Shown: one piece after another, positions 1-10,947 of the stretch
Layout: each line of letters begins with the position of its first letter
Numbering within the stretch: the first letter of the stretch is position 1
Source: Ophiura sarsii
Lineage: Eukaryota; Echinodermata; Ophiuroidea; Amphilepidida; Ophiuridae
Assembly: GCA_035610835.1 (NCBI GenBank)
Contig: CM069441.1
Span: 82,755,848-82,819,847 of the forward strand
Reading direction: 5' to 3'
DNA: 64,000 nucleotides
The notes under the pieces: generated by a model
Told to the model about the DNA's origin: nothing
Databases searched by the model: none
The model's input: the letters and a program-made list of their open reading frames with translations, nothing else
Translations under genes and position numbers: made by a program

Positions 1-227
1 TGGAACATGCTGAAGCGCTAAAATAACAGTTTTTGGGAAGTGAGGTCCCGGGTTCGTGTCGTTGTAGTGTTCGTAAATTCACTGATCTTGGTTGTCTTGT
101 GCTTTAGTGCTGTTCTTCGTCGACGTCACCAGCTTAGTATAATAATCCTAAAGCATGTATTCATTTTCCCCATGTTCCCCGGGGTTCTTTCCGACTATCT
201 CTATAAATAAAATGGACTATAACTTGC
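1..227. other. GST-B intron 3 start, paralogous to GST-A intron 3
   Basis: About 45-215 aligns to about 16026-16500 of GST-A (shared stretches such as cccgggttcgtgtcgttgta, with one base changed, and ttccccggggttctttccga). GST-A has extra sequence at about 16087-16390 in the middle. No gene is seen here. Confidence 0.7.
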
Positions 228-346
228 CATCTTTTCTGCATCTCCTTTGGCGGTATGTACTGCTCCTACGCCTGCATAAATATCCTCTACCATATCCATA
301 ACGCAGTCGATATCTGCACATTCCAAATTAGTGTTCCCATAATAAC
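228..346 (-). CDS. GST-B coding exon 3
   Basis: 119 nt, entering with the split Gly codon and reading YYGNTNLECADIDCVMDMVE onward to AKGDAEKM. Acceptor is tatag|GTTATT. The 3' junction has no GT donor in the required phase; ATG|gcaagt (a GC donor) leaves phase 0, which is what the next exon needs as judged from GST-A exon 4. Confidence 0.8.
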
Positions 347-3300
347 CTATAGATAAGTAAGGTATTATTAAACGTTCGCCCAGTAGGCCTACTCTATATA
401 AAGATCAACAGTTATGTTTGTATTTTTTATTGGCAAATTTTCAGAAAAACAACCTCAATATTTGCCTTTTTTTTAATTATCTGAAATAAATAAATAAAGA
501 TTTCCCCTTGGCCTGATGAACCTTTATACACTGAGCCAAAAAAGAAACTTATACAATTTTAACAGATCACCAAATAAAATTCTGTGCATGAAAATATACC
601 AAGTTTGGATTCAATATTACTGCAATGTATTGCTTCAAATGGCAGTCAATAACCAATTGTTTGCTTCAATGACACAAGAGAAATCTGCACTGACTCAAAC
701 AACGTCTTGCATCACAGGTCACAGCTAACAATTTCAGCAACATAAAGTTAAAAACATTTCATAGAGTCAAAACAAACTCATATCCAAACAAACAACGAAG
801 TCATTAATAACGGGTATGTCCACCTCCAGCTTGCAGGCAAGCTGTGCATCTCCTTCTCATGCTTCCAATCAAGTTCCTGATGGTAGCCTGGGGAATATTG
901 TTCCATTCTTCCTGTAGTGCTGCAATAAGTGTTTGTCTATTGACAGGTGGATTGTCTCTTCTTGATACACGTTGTCCAAGCTCATCCCAGAGTGCTGCAA
1001 TAAGTGTTTGTCTATTGACAGGTGGATTGTCTCTTCTTGATACACGTTGTCCAAGCTCATCCCAGAGATGTTCGATTGGGGAGAGGTATGGCGAACGGGC
1101 AGCTTGCCTGCAAGCTGGAGGTGGACATACCCGTTATTAATGACTTCATTGTTTGTTTGGAAATTTAAAAATAAAAAAAACGCGACTGAGTTTTCCCGAT
1201 TTTTACGGTCGGGAAAGGGCAATCCAATATTTTTTTGTTGTTGGCCTTACTTGGATGCAAAAAACCCCAATTTCCAGGCAAATTTCTTGATGCCCCTTTA
1301 TAAAACAAACTAGAAATGATGGTTCTCGGCATTCGCGGTTAATGTTTCGGTACAAATAAATACTTACCAAATTCACGGGCCAAATATCTTCCAATGGCCT
1401 TTGCTTGTGTTAGCTCTTTCCCGTCAACCGTCAGGATAGGCATGGAACCGAATGGGGTTTCTAACATAGAAAGAAATATCTAACACATCATTTATTTATT
1501 TGATTATTATCTTTTTTGTGCAAAATATTGTGAGTTAGTTGTTCTGGGTCCTCAAAATACGTTTACAGGCAGAAATGCTTCAATACGAGTTTTACGCTAT
1601 ATTTGTATTGAAGAATTATACCGTGTACAATAAGTATTGTCGCCCTTAAAATTATGCTAAAACATGATAAAACTCATCAGTAGATTGATCAAACTTAGTA
1701 TTTCTACATAATTTCCACTCTTAATTAGTTTAATCAGTTTGGTAACATTAAAATTACCTCAAATAGCACTTTACTGGAAATTATTTTCCCCATGTTGGTC
1801 AATTACGTCGGACAAACGAGATTTATTTCCAATATTAAAGCAATGACAGTTAAGAAACTAGTCAAAGAATCCCTGGCTGGCCTTGTACATCTGTACTGTT
1901 CGTTTGATGCATCTGATAGGGCTGAAAAGCTTGAGCGACTAGAGCATTGCCTTTCGGACGTCAAAAGCTGGATGCTGGCCAACAAACTCAAACTAAATGA
2001 CCAGAAAACAGAGGTCATTCATATCACCTCTCGATTTATTTCAACCACTCCGGTTGATGCGGTCACCGTCGGGGATTCCGACATTTCGCCCTCCGAAAAA
2101 GTGCGCAACCTTGGAGTCATCTTTGACCGTCACCTAACAATGACTTCTCATGTCAACAGAGTATGTCAGAATGCCACTTACGCCCTACGTGCCATCGGAC
2201 AGGTCCGCAAATACCTTGACCATGCATCAACAGAAAGGCTTGTCCATGCTTTTGTTACATCACGGCTGGACTATTGTAACTGTCTACTCTACGGACTCCC
2301 TGACAAACTCATATCCAAACTGCAGCGAGTTCAAAACTCAGCTGCGAGACTTGTGACTGGTGTCAATAAACGCACGCATATCACCCAGGTCCTCATCGAT
2401 CTACACTGGCTTACAATTAAGAAACGCATTATTTTTAAAATTGTTCTAGTTGTATATAAAGCACTAAACAACTCTGCACCCGACTATATCAAGGAGCTTC
2501 TTATCCCTTACTGTCCGTCTGCTAATCTCCGCTCTGGTAGCCGTAAACTCCTTGTAGTCCCTAAAAGTGCCACTGCAACATACGGGGACAGGGCTTTCTG
2601 TATTGCTGGACCAAAACTCTGGAACAATCTCCCCTTACATATCCGTAACTCTAAGACGGTCGGAACTTTTAAATCGTCTTTGAAAACTCATCTTTTTAAC
2701 CAGGATATTTAGTTATTTTTGTGTGTGCAATATTCATGTACTGTATTTGCATTATTCTTGATTAGTGTATTGCTGTATACTGTATAACATTCTATATTAT
2801 AGCCATCATTTGATGGCTACTCCTGTGTTTTTCTATGTGCATTCATATTTTGTATACATGTATGCTATTGTTATTTTGTTAAGCGCTTTGTGATCCTTTC
2901 GATGTAAGGTGCTATATAAATGCCTGTTATTATTATTATTATTAATAAACGATGGGGGGGGGGGAGTCAAAAATTCAAGTTACTTCAATAAGTTACTTCA
3001 ATTAAGCTGACAAGCATATCAAATGGTTCGTCTGAGCACAATGATTCTAAAAATATATATAGTTTGCCCCACTTCCGATGTTTGGCTACCGATATATTGA
3101 GCAAAATGTAAACAGGTCGTTGACTTTTGCATTTGGGGTCAGATTTTAACTTGCTCCGATTTAGACAAACGATATCTCAAATTTTTCGTCTGATCACAAG
3201 TATACCAGAAACAGTTGTTTTTACCGCTTAAAATATTTGTTGTGCCTTATGCATGGGGTCAAAAGGTCAAGTGCCATATAGGCCTAACCCTATTCATGAC

Positions 3301-6300
3301 CCTTGCATAAGGCACTATACTACTCCAGTCGGTATTAAAAAACTATAACCATTTCTGGAATCCGTGTGATCAGACGAACAATATACCATTATACATGTTA
3401 TATATCAATCGTCGGATGTCGCAAAATGTGGATTAGGGATTATGGGTAAAATGTAAATATATATATATTCTGTATTGAGTTTCTGACGAGTGAGGACCTA
3501 ACGGTCCTTACGAAACAGATCTGTAAAACTATGTAACAGGATCAAGTTCATATTTACTGGGTCAATCCCAGTATTGAATTCGTCTTACGAGCTCTGAGTC
3601 ATGGCTCAAGGACTGCAGTGTTGGCAACTCAGATTAGTTCAAAACCGCGGCTCCACCGCGGCCCAAGTATCCTCTAAAACAAAAATTGTTGTTTTCCCGT
3701 AGAAAATACATTGTAGCTTTTCCCAAACCGTGGCCCCCGTTTTTTTGCCCGCGGCGCAGGGGACAAAAGTAGCCCAATAGCGCGGCCAAACCGCGGTGTT
3801 GGCAACATGTCTCAAAAAAGTCTCAAAAAAGTCTCAAACAGTGTTGCCAACCGAGATGTTCCAAACCGCGGCCCAAGTGTGCTCTAAACCGCGGCCCACG
3901 ACAATAAGTAGCCCAATGATATTACGATCCTGTGTACTAAGGTCATTATATCATGTGTTACGGTTGATTGGGGGAGAACCTTGTTGGTTACGGTCGAGTT
4001 TATTATCAAAGGCGCTAATCCGTATATAAGTTTGTCGTGGCCAGTATTTGGCTTTTGCATGTCTCAAGGATCTAATCCCCCTGTGCAAACGTCGGCGGTA
4101 ATGTGTGACGCTTGGTCGAAGGTAGACTTTGGATTCTGTTGACGGTAAAATGACCTTCCGGAAATCATAAATATTATGCTAATCATTAAACATGTTGATC
4201 CTCTCTGTGCTACGTGCATCGTTCTTGGTTAGTCAGTCAAAGGGAAACTGTGGCTTCTAAAGCTCGCGATATTATATACCTTGAAGCCAGGAATTCGCGC
4301 AGTCGCAATGACTCGAAAGACCGGGGGAAGGACCTATATGTTTCAGTTGGGTGGCAAAGTGTTGTTGTTTTTGTATTTTCCAGTGGGCGAATGCCCGGGG
4401 GAGGGAGGGCACTGACGTTGGAATTTTTTAAAGACATCGATAAAATCAGTTTAAAAATATTTTTTCGTCATAAAAAAATCTCTTGGTTCAGTTCGTACTC
4501 TACCCTGAGACTAATATAAGTCTCAGCTCTACCTCTGTACCTGATCCCCTTTTTGATACCGTGGTCATTTTTTAATTTTTTTATCAGTATTATAGGCGAA
4601 GTTTTTTGTGCTGGTATTTTATAACAAACTTCCTACAACCCTTACCCCTTGAAGTCTAATGGAATATTCAGCTTTTTGCTTACAAGAAATCAGGATATGT
4701 GACAACAGTGTTGATGGAATCTGAGACTAGTCTCAGGAGGGAATCGTCGCTGTTCTGCTGACATACCGGCACATTACAACAGAAATAAGTAAAGAGATGT
4801 GCCGTATGTCAGAACAGCGACGGAATGTTTAGAAGCCATAAAGCAAATATAACGCTTGAAGTTGAAGACAATAGCGGCGTGTTAGCCCAAATACGCACTT
4901 GAGTGGTTTATTGGCTCATCAATTGACGGGTAAATCTAGCTGACGAATCGGTATGGCTTACCGAATTGACTACATATCACGAAATGCGCCCAACACCGCG
5001 GAAAAGCGGTGGTGGTATTGGGGGGTGGTATACATGCGTTCTTGAAACATGCATAGACAGATGGGCTGCACGTACAGCTATCATATTTAATTTAGATCCG
5101 TATGATTCTTTACTATTGCCATTTATACTTCTGTATATTGATTGCATATTTTATCATTTTATTTTATTTTTCATAATTGTATTTTATAGTCGAATTTGCC
5201 AAGTTTAGCGTACAGTTGGGCGCATGGGTATAGCAACACTGATTGTATCGATTGTAGTCAATAGTCTTATACTCGAGACGACGAAATTGACTCATACACA
5301 AAACGCCCAACAGTGAGGAAAAGCGGTCTGCATGCGTTCTTGAAACATTAATTTCGATCTTTATGATTGTTATTAACATTTATATTTCTGTATACTTCTG
5401 TATTGTTTCCATATTTTATGATTTTATATTATTTTACTATATTATTATTTTATTTTATCGGCCGAATTCGCCCCGGCCCGGAATTCGCCAAGTTGGTGTA
5501 CAGTTGGGCGCATGGGTATAGCAACACTGAATGTATCTATTAAAGTACTTACACTTACAATTATGAACATTGTCACGCAGGAGAAGCTATCACCATTTTG
5601 GCCCGGGGGGGGGGGGGGGGTAGTACTTGAAATTAATGACTAGATTGTCATCGCGCACTCATATGCCGTATCTACGTAGGCTTAAATTACACTGTATGTT
5701 TAGCACAGCAAATATTTGAAGGCCTATAAGAATAGTCTTAGATAGGCATGTTCATAAAATTTTGAAACTCAAATTATCTCTTTGAAAATGGAATACATGG
5801 AAACAATGTACTTTACAATAAAAAATGATGGTTTAACCTTGTCTGCAGGCTGAATAATAAAAAAGTTATAACCAAAAGTAGTTTGCCTCAATTTGCTGAA
5901 AACTGGGCAAGTCATGCACATTTTAAATCATTTTAGGTAAAAAAAGGGTTTACTTTCATGATGTCCAGTTGCTTGTGTGGGGTTATGTAGACATCAGTGA
6001 ATACACCCAGCTTGTTTCGTACTTTTCCGATGGATTTAAAAGAGGTAAACATGAGTTTTCTACATTTTTTTTTTTTTTAATTTAAAAAAAAATGTCGCCC
6101 TCTATAGTCAATTATATGAACATCCCTATCTTAGAAATTCGAAACTTAACTGGTATTTTGTATTGATTGGGAAAAAAATAATACAATATACGAAACCAGT
6201 TCCAACTGAATAGCAAAAAATAGGTTAAAACTGTTTTTTCTCGATAAAAGAACTGATTTTCTCAAGAAAAAAATAGGTCTCAAGAAATGGTTTTTTTCCT

Positions 6301-9300
6301 CCTCAATCCAGTCATTCATTGTTGTCAAGGCCTACTGCTTTCCAATAAATGTGTGTACGTACACCGTACACGTCAGTGGCGTAGGATTTTTTTCAGGGGG
6401 GGGGGGGCAAGATTTCAAAAACCTTCGTAAAAGGTTGCCCCAAATGTTTCCCAGTCAGTCACCTCGTGAATTTCACGTAAGTGTGGGGGGCGGGGGGGAC
6501 AACAAAATCAAAAAATTTCGCAGTCCAAAAAAACAGCACAGTCAACAAATAATGGATGGCCAATCCGCAGGATTTTAATCAATTTTTCAAAAAAAGTGGC
6601 ATTTATTTATTATAAAAAAGGGGGAAAATGGTAATGTTTAAAACGTTAAAACGCATAAAAGCACTATCTCCAGAGAGTGGGGCGGGGTAGTGGCGTAACA
6701 GCCGGGGAGGGCACAGTGCCCCCCCCCCCCCTGAAGGTGCTCAGCAGGAAATTCAAACCTACCCACCAGGAAAAATGGGGGGAAGGGAAAGAGGAAAAGA
6801 AGGGGGAAAGGGAAAGAAAAGAGAGAGAGAAAGGAAAAAGGGAGGAAAAAGAAAAAGGAAAAGGAGAAAAAAAGGGGAAAGAAAGAAAAGAAGAAAGATA
6901 AATAAAGAAAGAAAGAAAATTTCGCAGTACAAAAAGCACAACAGTCAACAAATTGTTGACTGTTGTGCTTTTTGTACTGCGAAATTTTGTGACCGTGCGA
7001 AATGTTGTGACCGTGCGAAATGTTGTGACCGTGCGAAAAATGTTAAGCCCGTGCGAATTTTTTTACCCTCCCCCCCCTCTCAATTCACGAGGTGACTGAC
7101 TAGGGACAATTTGGGGCAACCTTTTACGAAAAATTCCGGGACGGAATTATTCTAACCAGGATTTTTTTTTGGCTGTGCCCCCCTGACAACCAACCTCTGT
7201 TACGCCCCTGGGGCGGGGGCACAAAGGGAGGCGGGGGCACACAACAAATTCTGTCGGGGGGAACTACCCGCCCTGCCCCCCTCCCCCGAGCTACGCCACT
7301 GGTACACGTCCAGAGAGTTGCGTGCTTCAGTGCTCCGGGCAAACGGGAACAACGATTGGAACTAAAACCATCCATGCTATTGATATTTATTCCATACATT
7401 TTGAAGTTCAACCTTAAGCCACTCAAGTGTCCATAAATCCGCCAAACAACATCGTAGCGCAACAAAAGAGGTGTCAAAATGCGCAGAAGATAACTGTGAA
7501 TCGAATTAATTTTAAAAAAAATTTGCATACTATTTCAGGTTCCGATAAATCTGACCATTTGTAAGTGTTTAGATACTTTATTGGTGCAGTTTAACAGTTG
7601 TTCTATATACCATACTTTACTAATAATACAATACCTATACGTGTTAAATTCATTTATTGGAACCTAACACTACATGAGTTTTTTTAGTGCCCTATCCTTG
7701 TTTTTGATTTCGATTTTTCCACGCAATCTTACTCCGATTATGCATTTATATATTTGCTAATGTCCTTTGAGGTATTACAATTTATTTTTAACTGAGAGCC
7801 TAAAAATATGACCACACAATTTCATTTTTCAATTCTGACAGTTTGATCTTCATTTTGCTTGAAATCACAAAAATCACAAATTTTAAATAACCTACCCATC
7901 AATTTTGCCTTAAAGACACAAAAAATCTGCCAAACCCTAACAATATGTAGAGCATATAGGCCTAATGTTAGTTTAGTCTACACCAAACATGATTATTAAA
8001 ACAATCTCAATACGTCAAGCATAAATATTTCCATCATTGCATTAGTTGTTATCACTTATGCAATTGCGAGCCCGGCCCCCAGGGACCCGGGGCATAGTGG
8101 GGACCATGCGGGGACCGTACACGAGTGTACACAAAATGGTGCCCGGCTAGGCCTATGCGGCCGGGAGAGTGTACGCGGACGTACAAACTGTGCCCCCGCT
8201 AGCCGGGGCGTGTAGCGGGGACGTACGCTAAGGTAACAAATGTACACCCCGGGCGTTTGCTATAAATAAGCTAGAGATGCGATGCGCTTGACGGACTGTA
8301 CACTTTGTCCCAGACAAGGGGCCGGGACTGTAGCGGGGACGTGTACAAGAAATGGTGCCCGGCCCTGCGGGGACCGTAAACCCGGGACGTACGTCACATG
8401 GGCAATTTGAACGTCCCGGCCCTAATCCCCGCTATACCCGGGTCCCCCGGGGCCGGGGATGCAATTGATAAGTGCATTAATAATTTTGAGTAAAAAAATC
8501 CAATTCAATTTTGTTGTCTATTAAGCTGTATATGGATCAAAATGCTCCAAATTAGATGAATCAAGTTTGCGTGCACCGGTTCTGGCTGGCATGAGCCTGA
8601 GCACGGAGAGGCAGAGGGGAGTATATGCAGAACTGAATTCTATCTTAACTATTTGGTAAAGATCATTAGTGTCAATTCCACGTGGTGAACTTTTTGGCAC
8701 ACATTGCATTTTCATATTTGAATATCCCGCCATCAAAAAAAAAGGAAAATGTCACTTTTTTATTAAAATTTAGAACATTATACGCTTTCATAGCATAGGT
8801 ATAATGATTATAATTGATTATGCTAAGTTACATGTAAAAAAGAAAGGATGCATCAAATTCCAATAACATCACAAATGAACTTAAGTTTCCAAATTTGACT
8901 CAGTGACACATTTTGCGATCTGATGCATATTTTGGGTATCTCGTGGACAAACGTGTGAAATGGGTGCACTGGTTAAAAGGTTCAAATTAATTTTGGTTTT
9001 GAAAACAAAATGGCTTCTTTCCACTATTGCAGTCTTTTTGACTCACCCTGTATATTCAGCTATTATCAATCCGCGCACACAATTTATCCAAGCCTATAAG
9101 AACGATTTTTGCAAACAAAACAAAAATGCAAGTGTTTTAATTGCCTACTCTTCCACAAATTCAATCATATGTAAACAGGAACTAAGTAAACTATAGCACT
9201 AAAATATAATCGCAGAAGGAATATATCCTAGAAATTTCGTTTTTAATGAACAAACTACAACTATTTCTATAGTAAAGATGTTGTATGTGTGCATAATAAA

Positions 9301-10947
9301 CATTGTTCGGCAAAAAAAATCATACACTTTGTTTATATCCTAAAAAAATTGTCCCATTATTTTGAGTCCAATCAAACTAGATAGCACTCCCTTCTTGGCT
9401 AAATTGCTGCTTCCACTTTCACTTTACATAACCCACATCCACGTAAATGCGCCAATTAAAAATACATACAAAATTGAAAATAATAATATTAGCTTTGTAA
9501 ATATGTCATGTCCATCAACTCAATGTTTTAATAACCATGTTTATGCACCAATTCAGTAAAACAGCATACCCCACGGTAACCTTAATATTTCAATGGCGAC
9601 ATTGTCACTCATCTCATTATATCGGTTCGTCTGAAATCTGATAAAGACTGTTCCCCTTACAAATATACAAAGGATGAGACCAACTGTATTCACTAACAGG
9701 ACCCAGTCAGGTTTTGTTTAAAATCTCAAACCACAAACCCCGAGAACCGCAAAAACCGAGAACCGCGAAAGCCGAGAACCGCTCTAGTTCATATTGTATT
9801 AAGCTCCCTTACTGGTTGAGCACTTTACCATTTGGATGATTTCATATCTATTATGGATTATCATTATATATATTTTTTTTTTTTTTAAAGATTCTTTTAG
9901 AGAATTATTGTCAAATACTTTGTTTGTCATCATCTTTTATGAAATTTCACCTTCAAAAACTTACTTAAGTCACTTTCCTTATAATGTTATTCTATTGAAA
10001 TATGTATCTTTTTTGGCCTGTTTTCATGATTTCTTGTTTTGTAGCTTTTTATGATATCACAATCATCTTCATTAACTTTGTATGTAGTGATCGTAAAAGG
10101 ATCGAAACAGTTCTGTTATCAGCACAGTTTCAGCTTTCTTATGATATAAATATCTCCAATATGAAAAATACCCACATGTGGCGGGTTTTGAAAGATCGCA
10201 TCACATGACCAATTTAATAACAAGGGTGCGAATCCCATTTTGGTCACTTTTGTTTCATGAAAACTATTGATGAAAATGTGTATGTTCAGCTCAAATTATA
10301 TATTTCAACATTGAGTTGGGGATTAGTATTGATTTTATTGATTGTAATAAAAGAGTTCTCTGCACATGAAAAGTGGCCAAAGCATACAGAATTTGACACG
10401 CCCGAGGAGAATTGTCATAATTCGATATTAACGAAGGCGCCAATGGATAGAGAAAAGAACACCGTTAACTTATTAAATATTGCTGAATATTATTATTAGT
10501 ACGGTTCACCACGTACTTCACATCCATTATATATATTTTTTCATTACTTAAAAAAAATCATGTTTCACGTGGGACAATTTGTTGACACACCCTGATTCTT
10601 CTTACACGGAACGTGATTTCCCGTGATTTAACAAGTGCCATTTTGTCACGTCGTCTACCAAACCGTATGCAACCGCGCCCATTGACTGAATTATGGTGCA
10701 CCCAGGCTCTGGTTTAAAATAGCTAGCGCTAATGCTTATTGCAAAATCCATTTGGAATCGAAAGTTCTGTACAGCTACCTCATATAAAGTCGTTGAAAAT
10801 GTACACAGACTTACTTGGTTTGAATTCTGGCCAATCTGCTTCTTCTATCCGCTTATCCTCGAATTCGACACCAGCTAGTTTAAATACTAAGCGAGCATTT
10901 TGTCCTCGTCCCCTTAAATTGAAATAGGTCAATTTGTAAGTAGGCAT
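228..10947 (-). CDS. GST-B: sigma-class glutathione S-transferase gene, 5' three coding exons, runs off window
   Basis: Coding exons are 10947-10815, 1460-1368 and 346-228; 115 residues are visible and the rest lies beyond the left edge. The protein starts MPTYKLTYFNLRGRGQNAR, with the sigma-class catalytic Tyr at position 8. It continues through PFGSMPILTVDG (cis-Pro of the thioredoxin-like fold) and ELTQAKAIGRYL (glutathione gamma-glutamyl contact region) into the helical C-terminal domain. Family role: conjugation of glutathione to electrophiles or prostaglandin D2 isomerisation in the cytosol; the exact activity cannot be told from sequence. Splice phases agree across all visible junctions. 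The 8.9-kb and 1-kb introns hold an L2 fragment, MITEs and a hammerhead motif. GST-A on the same strand is a tandem paralogue with aligned introns. All visible exons are open, so this may be the functional copy. Confidence 0.85.
347..782. other. GST-B intron 2, paralogous to GST-A intron 2
   Basis: Non-coding. 360-540 aligns with 16640-16785 joined to 17821-17870 of GST-A and so acts as the empty site for the Penelope-like insertion in GST-A. The short open frame at 516-728 has no recognisable features. Confidence 0.65.
783..1161 (-). mobile_element. Tc1-like DNA transposon remnant with transposase C-terminus
   Basis: Terminal inverted repeats of 62 bp (783-844 and 1100-1161) differ at one base. 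Between them the minus strand encodes a Tc1-type transposase C-terminus with the motif PIEHLWDELGQRVSRRD, the region holding the last acidic residue of the catalytic triad, ending CTACLQAGGGHTRY inside the right-hand repeat. Most of the transposase is deleted, so this is non-autonomous. An exact 75-bp tandem duplication (916-990, 991-1065) adds 25 codons in frame. Confidence 0.75.
1368..1460 (-). CDS. GST-B coding exon 2
   Basis: 93 nt, K-TPFGSMPILTVDGKELTQ to GRYLAREF plus a split Gly. Acceptor atgttag|AAACCC; donor TTTG|gtaagt. GST-A exon 2 has the same length and phase. Confidence 0.87.
1890..2945 (+). mobile_element. L2-type LINE, 3' part of reverse transcriptase ORF with (TTA)n tail
   Basis: The frame ending at 2712 encodes the post-palm half of an L2/CR1 reverse transcriptase: VRNLGVIFDRHLTM, FVTSRLDYCNCLLYGLP, VQNSAARLVTG, HWLTIKKRI, FKSSLKTHLF. 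The palm motif (FADD-type) is absent, so the copy is 5'-truncated. The short 3' UTR ends with aagcgctttgtgatc, gctatataaatg and a TTA/TAT microsatellite at 2926-2945, typical of L2 3' ends. The N-terminal ~30 codons of the open frame (1792-1889) look like flanking sequence. It lies in GST-B intron 1 and is absent at the matching place in GST-A. Confidence 0.88.
2960..3440. mobile_element. Foldback MITE, copy 1 (cgtctgatcac family)
   Basis: Contains the inner hairpin gtgccttatgcatgggtca / tgacccttgcataaggcac (one base differs between arms) and outer arms tcgtctgatcac (about 3198) / gtgatcagacga (about 3366). A second copy is at about 21990-22440 and a fragment at 33440-33570. No coding capacity. 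Confidence 0.65.
3467..3542 (+). ncRNA. Hammerhead ribozyme motif, type I, minimal stem III
   Basis: All core positions are met in order: CTGACGA 3483-3489; stem II with nine pairs (3490-3498 with 3503-3511, one G-T) and a TAAC loop; GAAA 3512-3515; short stem III CAGATCTG 3516-3523 closed by A3515-T3524; cleavage site after A3525. Stem I pairs AGTTT 3478-3482 with AAACT 3526-3530. After an internal loop, 3467-3473 pairs with 3536-3542. Hammerheads with very short stem III are known from Penelope-like retroelements and related repeats. No Penelope coding sequence adjoins this copy. Confidence 0.78.
3620..3925. repeat. CCGCGG-rich repeated segment
   Basis: The phrase aaccgcggcc(c) recurs at about 3644, 3787, 3866 and 3889, with a diverged aaccgtggcc at 3727, around repeats of tctcaaaaaagtctcaaa and gttggcaac. 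A degenerate repeat block with no coding evidence. Confidence 0.5.
4744..4825. mobile_element. Short hairpin element
   Basis: Arms 4744-4774 and 4798-4825 pair around cgtcgctgttctg / cagaacagcgacg and atgtgccgtatgtc, with a small insertion in the left arm. A compact hairpin of about 80 bp, probably a MITE remnant. Confidence 0.5.
4966..5545 (+). repeat. Two-copy tandem duplication, ~300-bp unit
   Basis: Copies at about 4966-5250 and 5272-5545 share aaaagcggt, catgcgttcttgaaacat and acagttgggcgcatgggtat at matching spacing. Identity is partial, so the duplication is old. Confidence 0.65.
5546..6365. other. No gene recognised
   Basis: AT-rich sequence with a G run at about 5605-5620 and T/A runs at 6064-6092. 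No exon or repeat family is recognised. Confidence 0.5.
6777..6898 (+). repeat. 122-nt pure purine tract
   Basis: Every base is A or G. The Lys/Glu/Arg-rich open frames across it are a by-product of composition. Such tracts can form intramolecular triplexes. Confidence 0.9.
6916..6988. repeat. 73-bp perfect palindrome
   Basis: Arms of 36 bp (6916-6951 and 6953-6988) are exact reverse complements around one central base (6952). Three copies of an 18-bp unit containing gtgaccgtgcgaaatgtt follow from 6989. It lies inside the nested hAT-like element. Confidence 0.92.
7310..8040. other. No gene recognised
   Basis: AT-rich, non-repetitive by eye; the minus-strand frame at 7124-7528 extends from the hAT-like element and shows no family motif. 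Confidence 0.5.
8041..8480. mobile_element. GC-rich foldback element
   Basis: Ends match in inverted order: cacttatgcaattg ... cccggcccccagggacccgg at about 8053-8095 and ccgggtcccccggggccggg ... caattgataagtg at about 8438-8475. The interior is strikingly GC-rich against AT-rich flanks, with sub-repeats of gcggggac(c)gtacac and gtgcccggc. No coding signature. Confidence 0.65.
8960..9052. mobile_element. Mariner-like terminal fragment (tacagggtgagtc family)
   Basis: Its reverse complement begins tacagggtgagtcaaa and continues through gcaatagtggaaagaa and ccattttgttttcaaaacca, matching the segment starting at 51730. Solo end of a dispersed DNA element. Confidence 0.5.
9053..10814. other. GST-B intron 1, no gene recognised
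   Basis: AT-rich intron. A short ccgagaaccgc tandem repeat is at 9738-9783. The immediate exon-proximal part (about 10730-10814) aligns to 24750-24858 of GST-A. Frames at 9836-10499 show no family features. Confidence 0.5.
10815..10947 (-). CDS. GST-B first coding exon
   Basis: ATG at 10947; 133 nt reading MPTYKLTYFNLRGRGQNAR to DWPEFKP plus one base, donor CCAA|gtaagt. The same start and length in GST-A support the start. Upstream sequence (10948-11050) aligns with that of GST-A (ctgatcagtt, aagcaccacg), consistent with a conserved 5' UTR/promoter. Confidence 0.87.

Larger units (their letters stand above)
6374..7301. mobile_element. hAT-like non-autonomous element with 8-bp target duplication, nested copy inside
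   Basis: Ends CAGTGGCGTAGG...CTACGCCACTG are inverted and flanked by GTACACGT on both sides (6366-6373 and 7302-7309), the 8-bp duplication expected of hAT elements. A second element of the same type lies inside at about 6689-7211 (agtggcgtaacag / ctgttacgcccctg, flanked by GGGGCGGG-like 8-mers). Segment 6417-6470 of the outer copy reappears inverted at 7083-7135 of the inner. No transposase is encoded. Confidence 0.75.

Noticed and set aside
6675..6951. Lys/Glu-rich and Phe/Ser-rich proteins on both strands
   Set aside because: Direct translation of a homopurine tract and G/C runs; no other coding signal.
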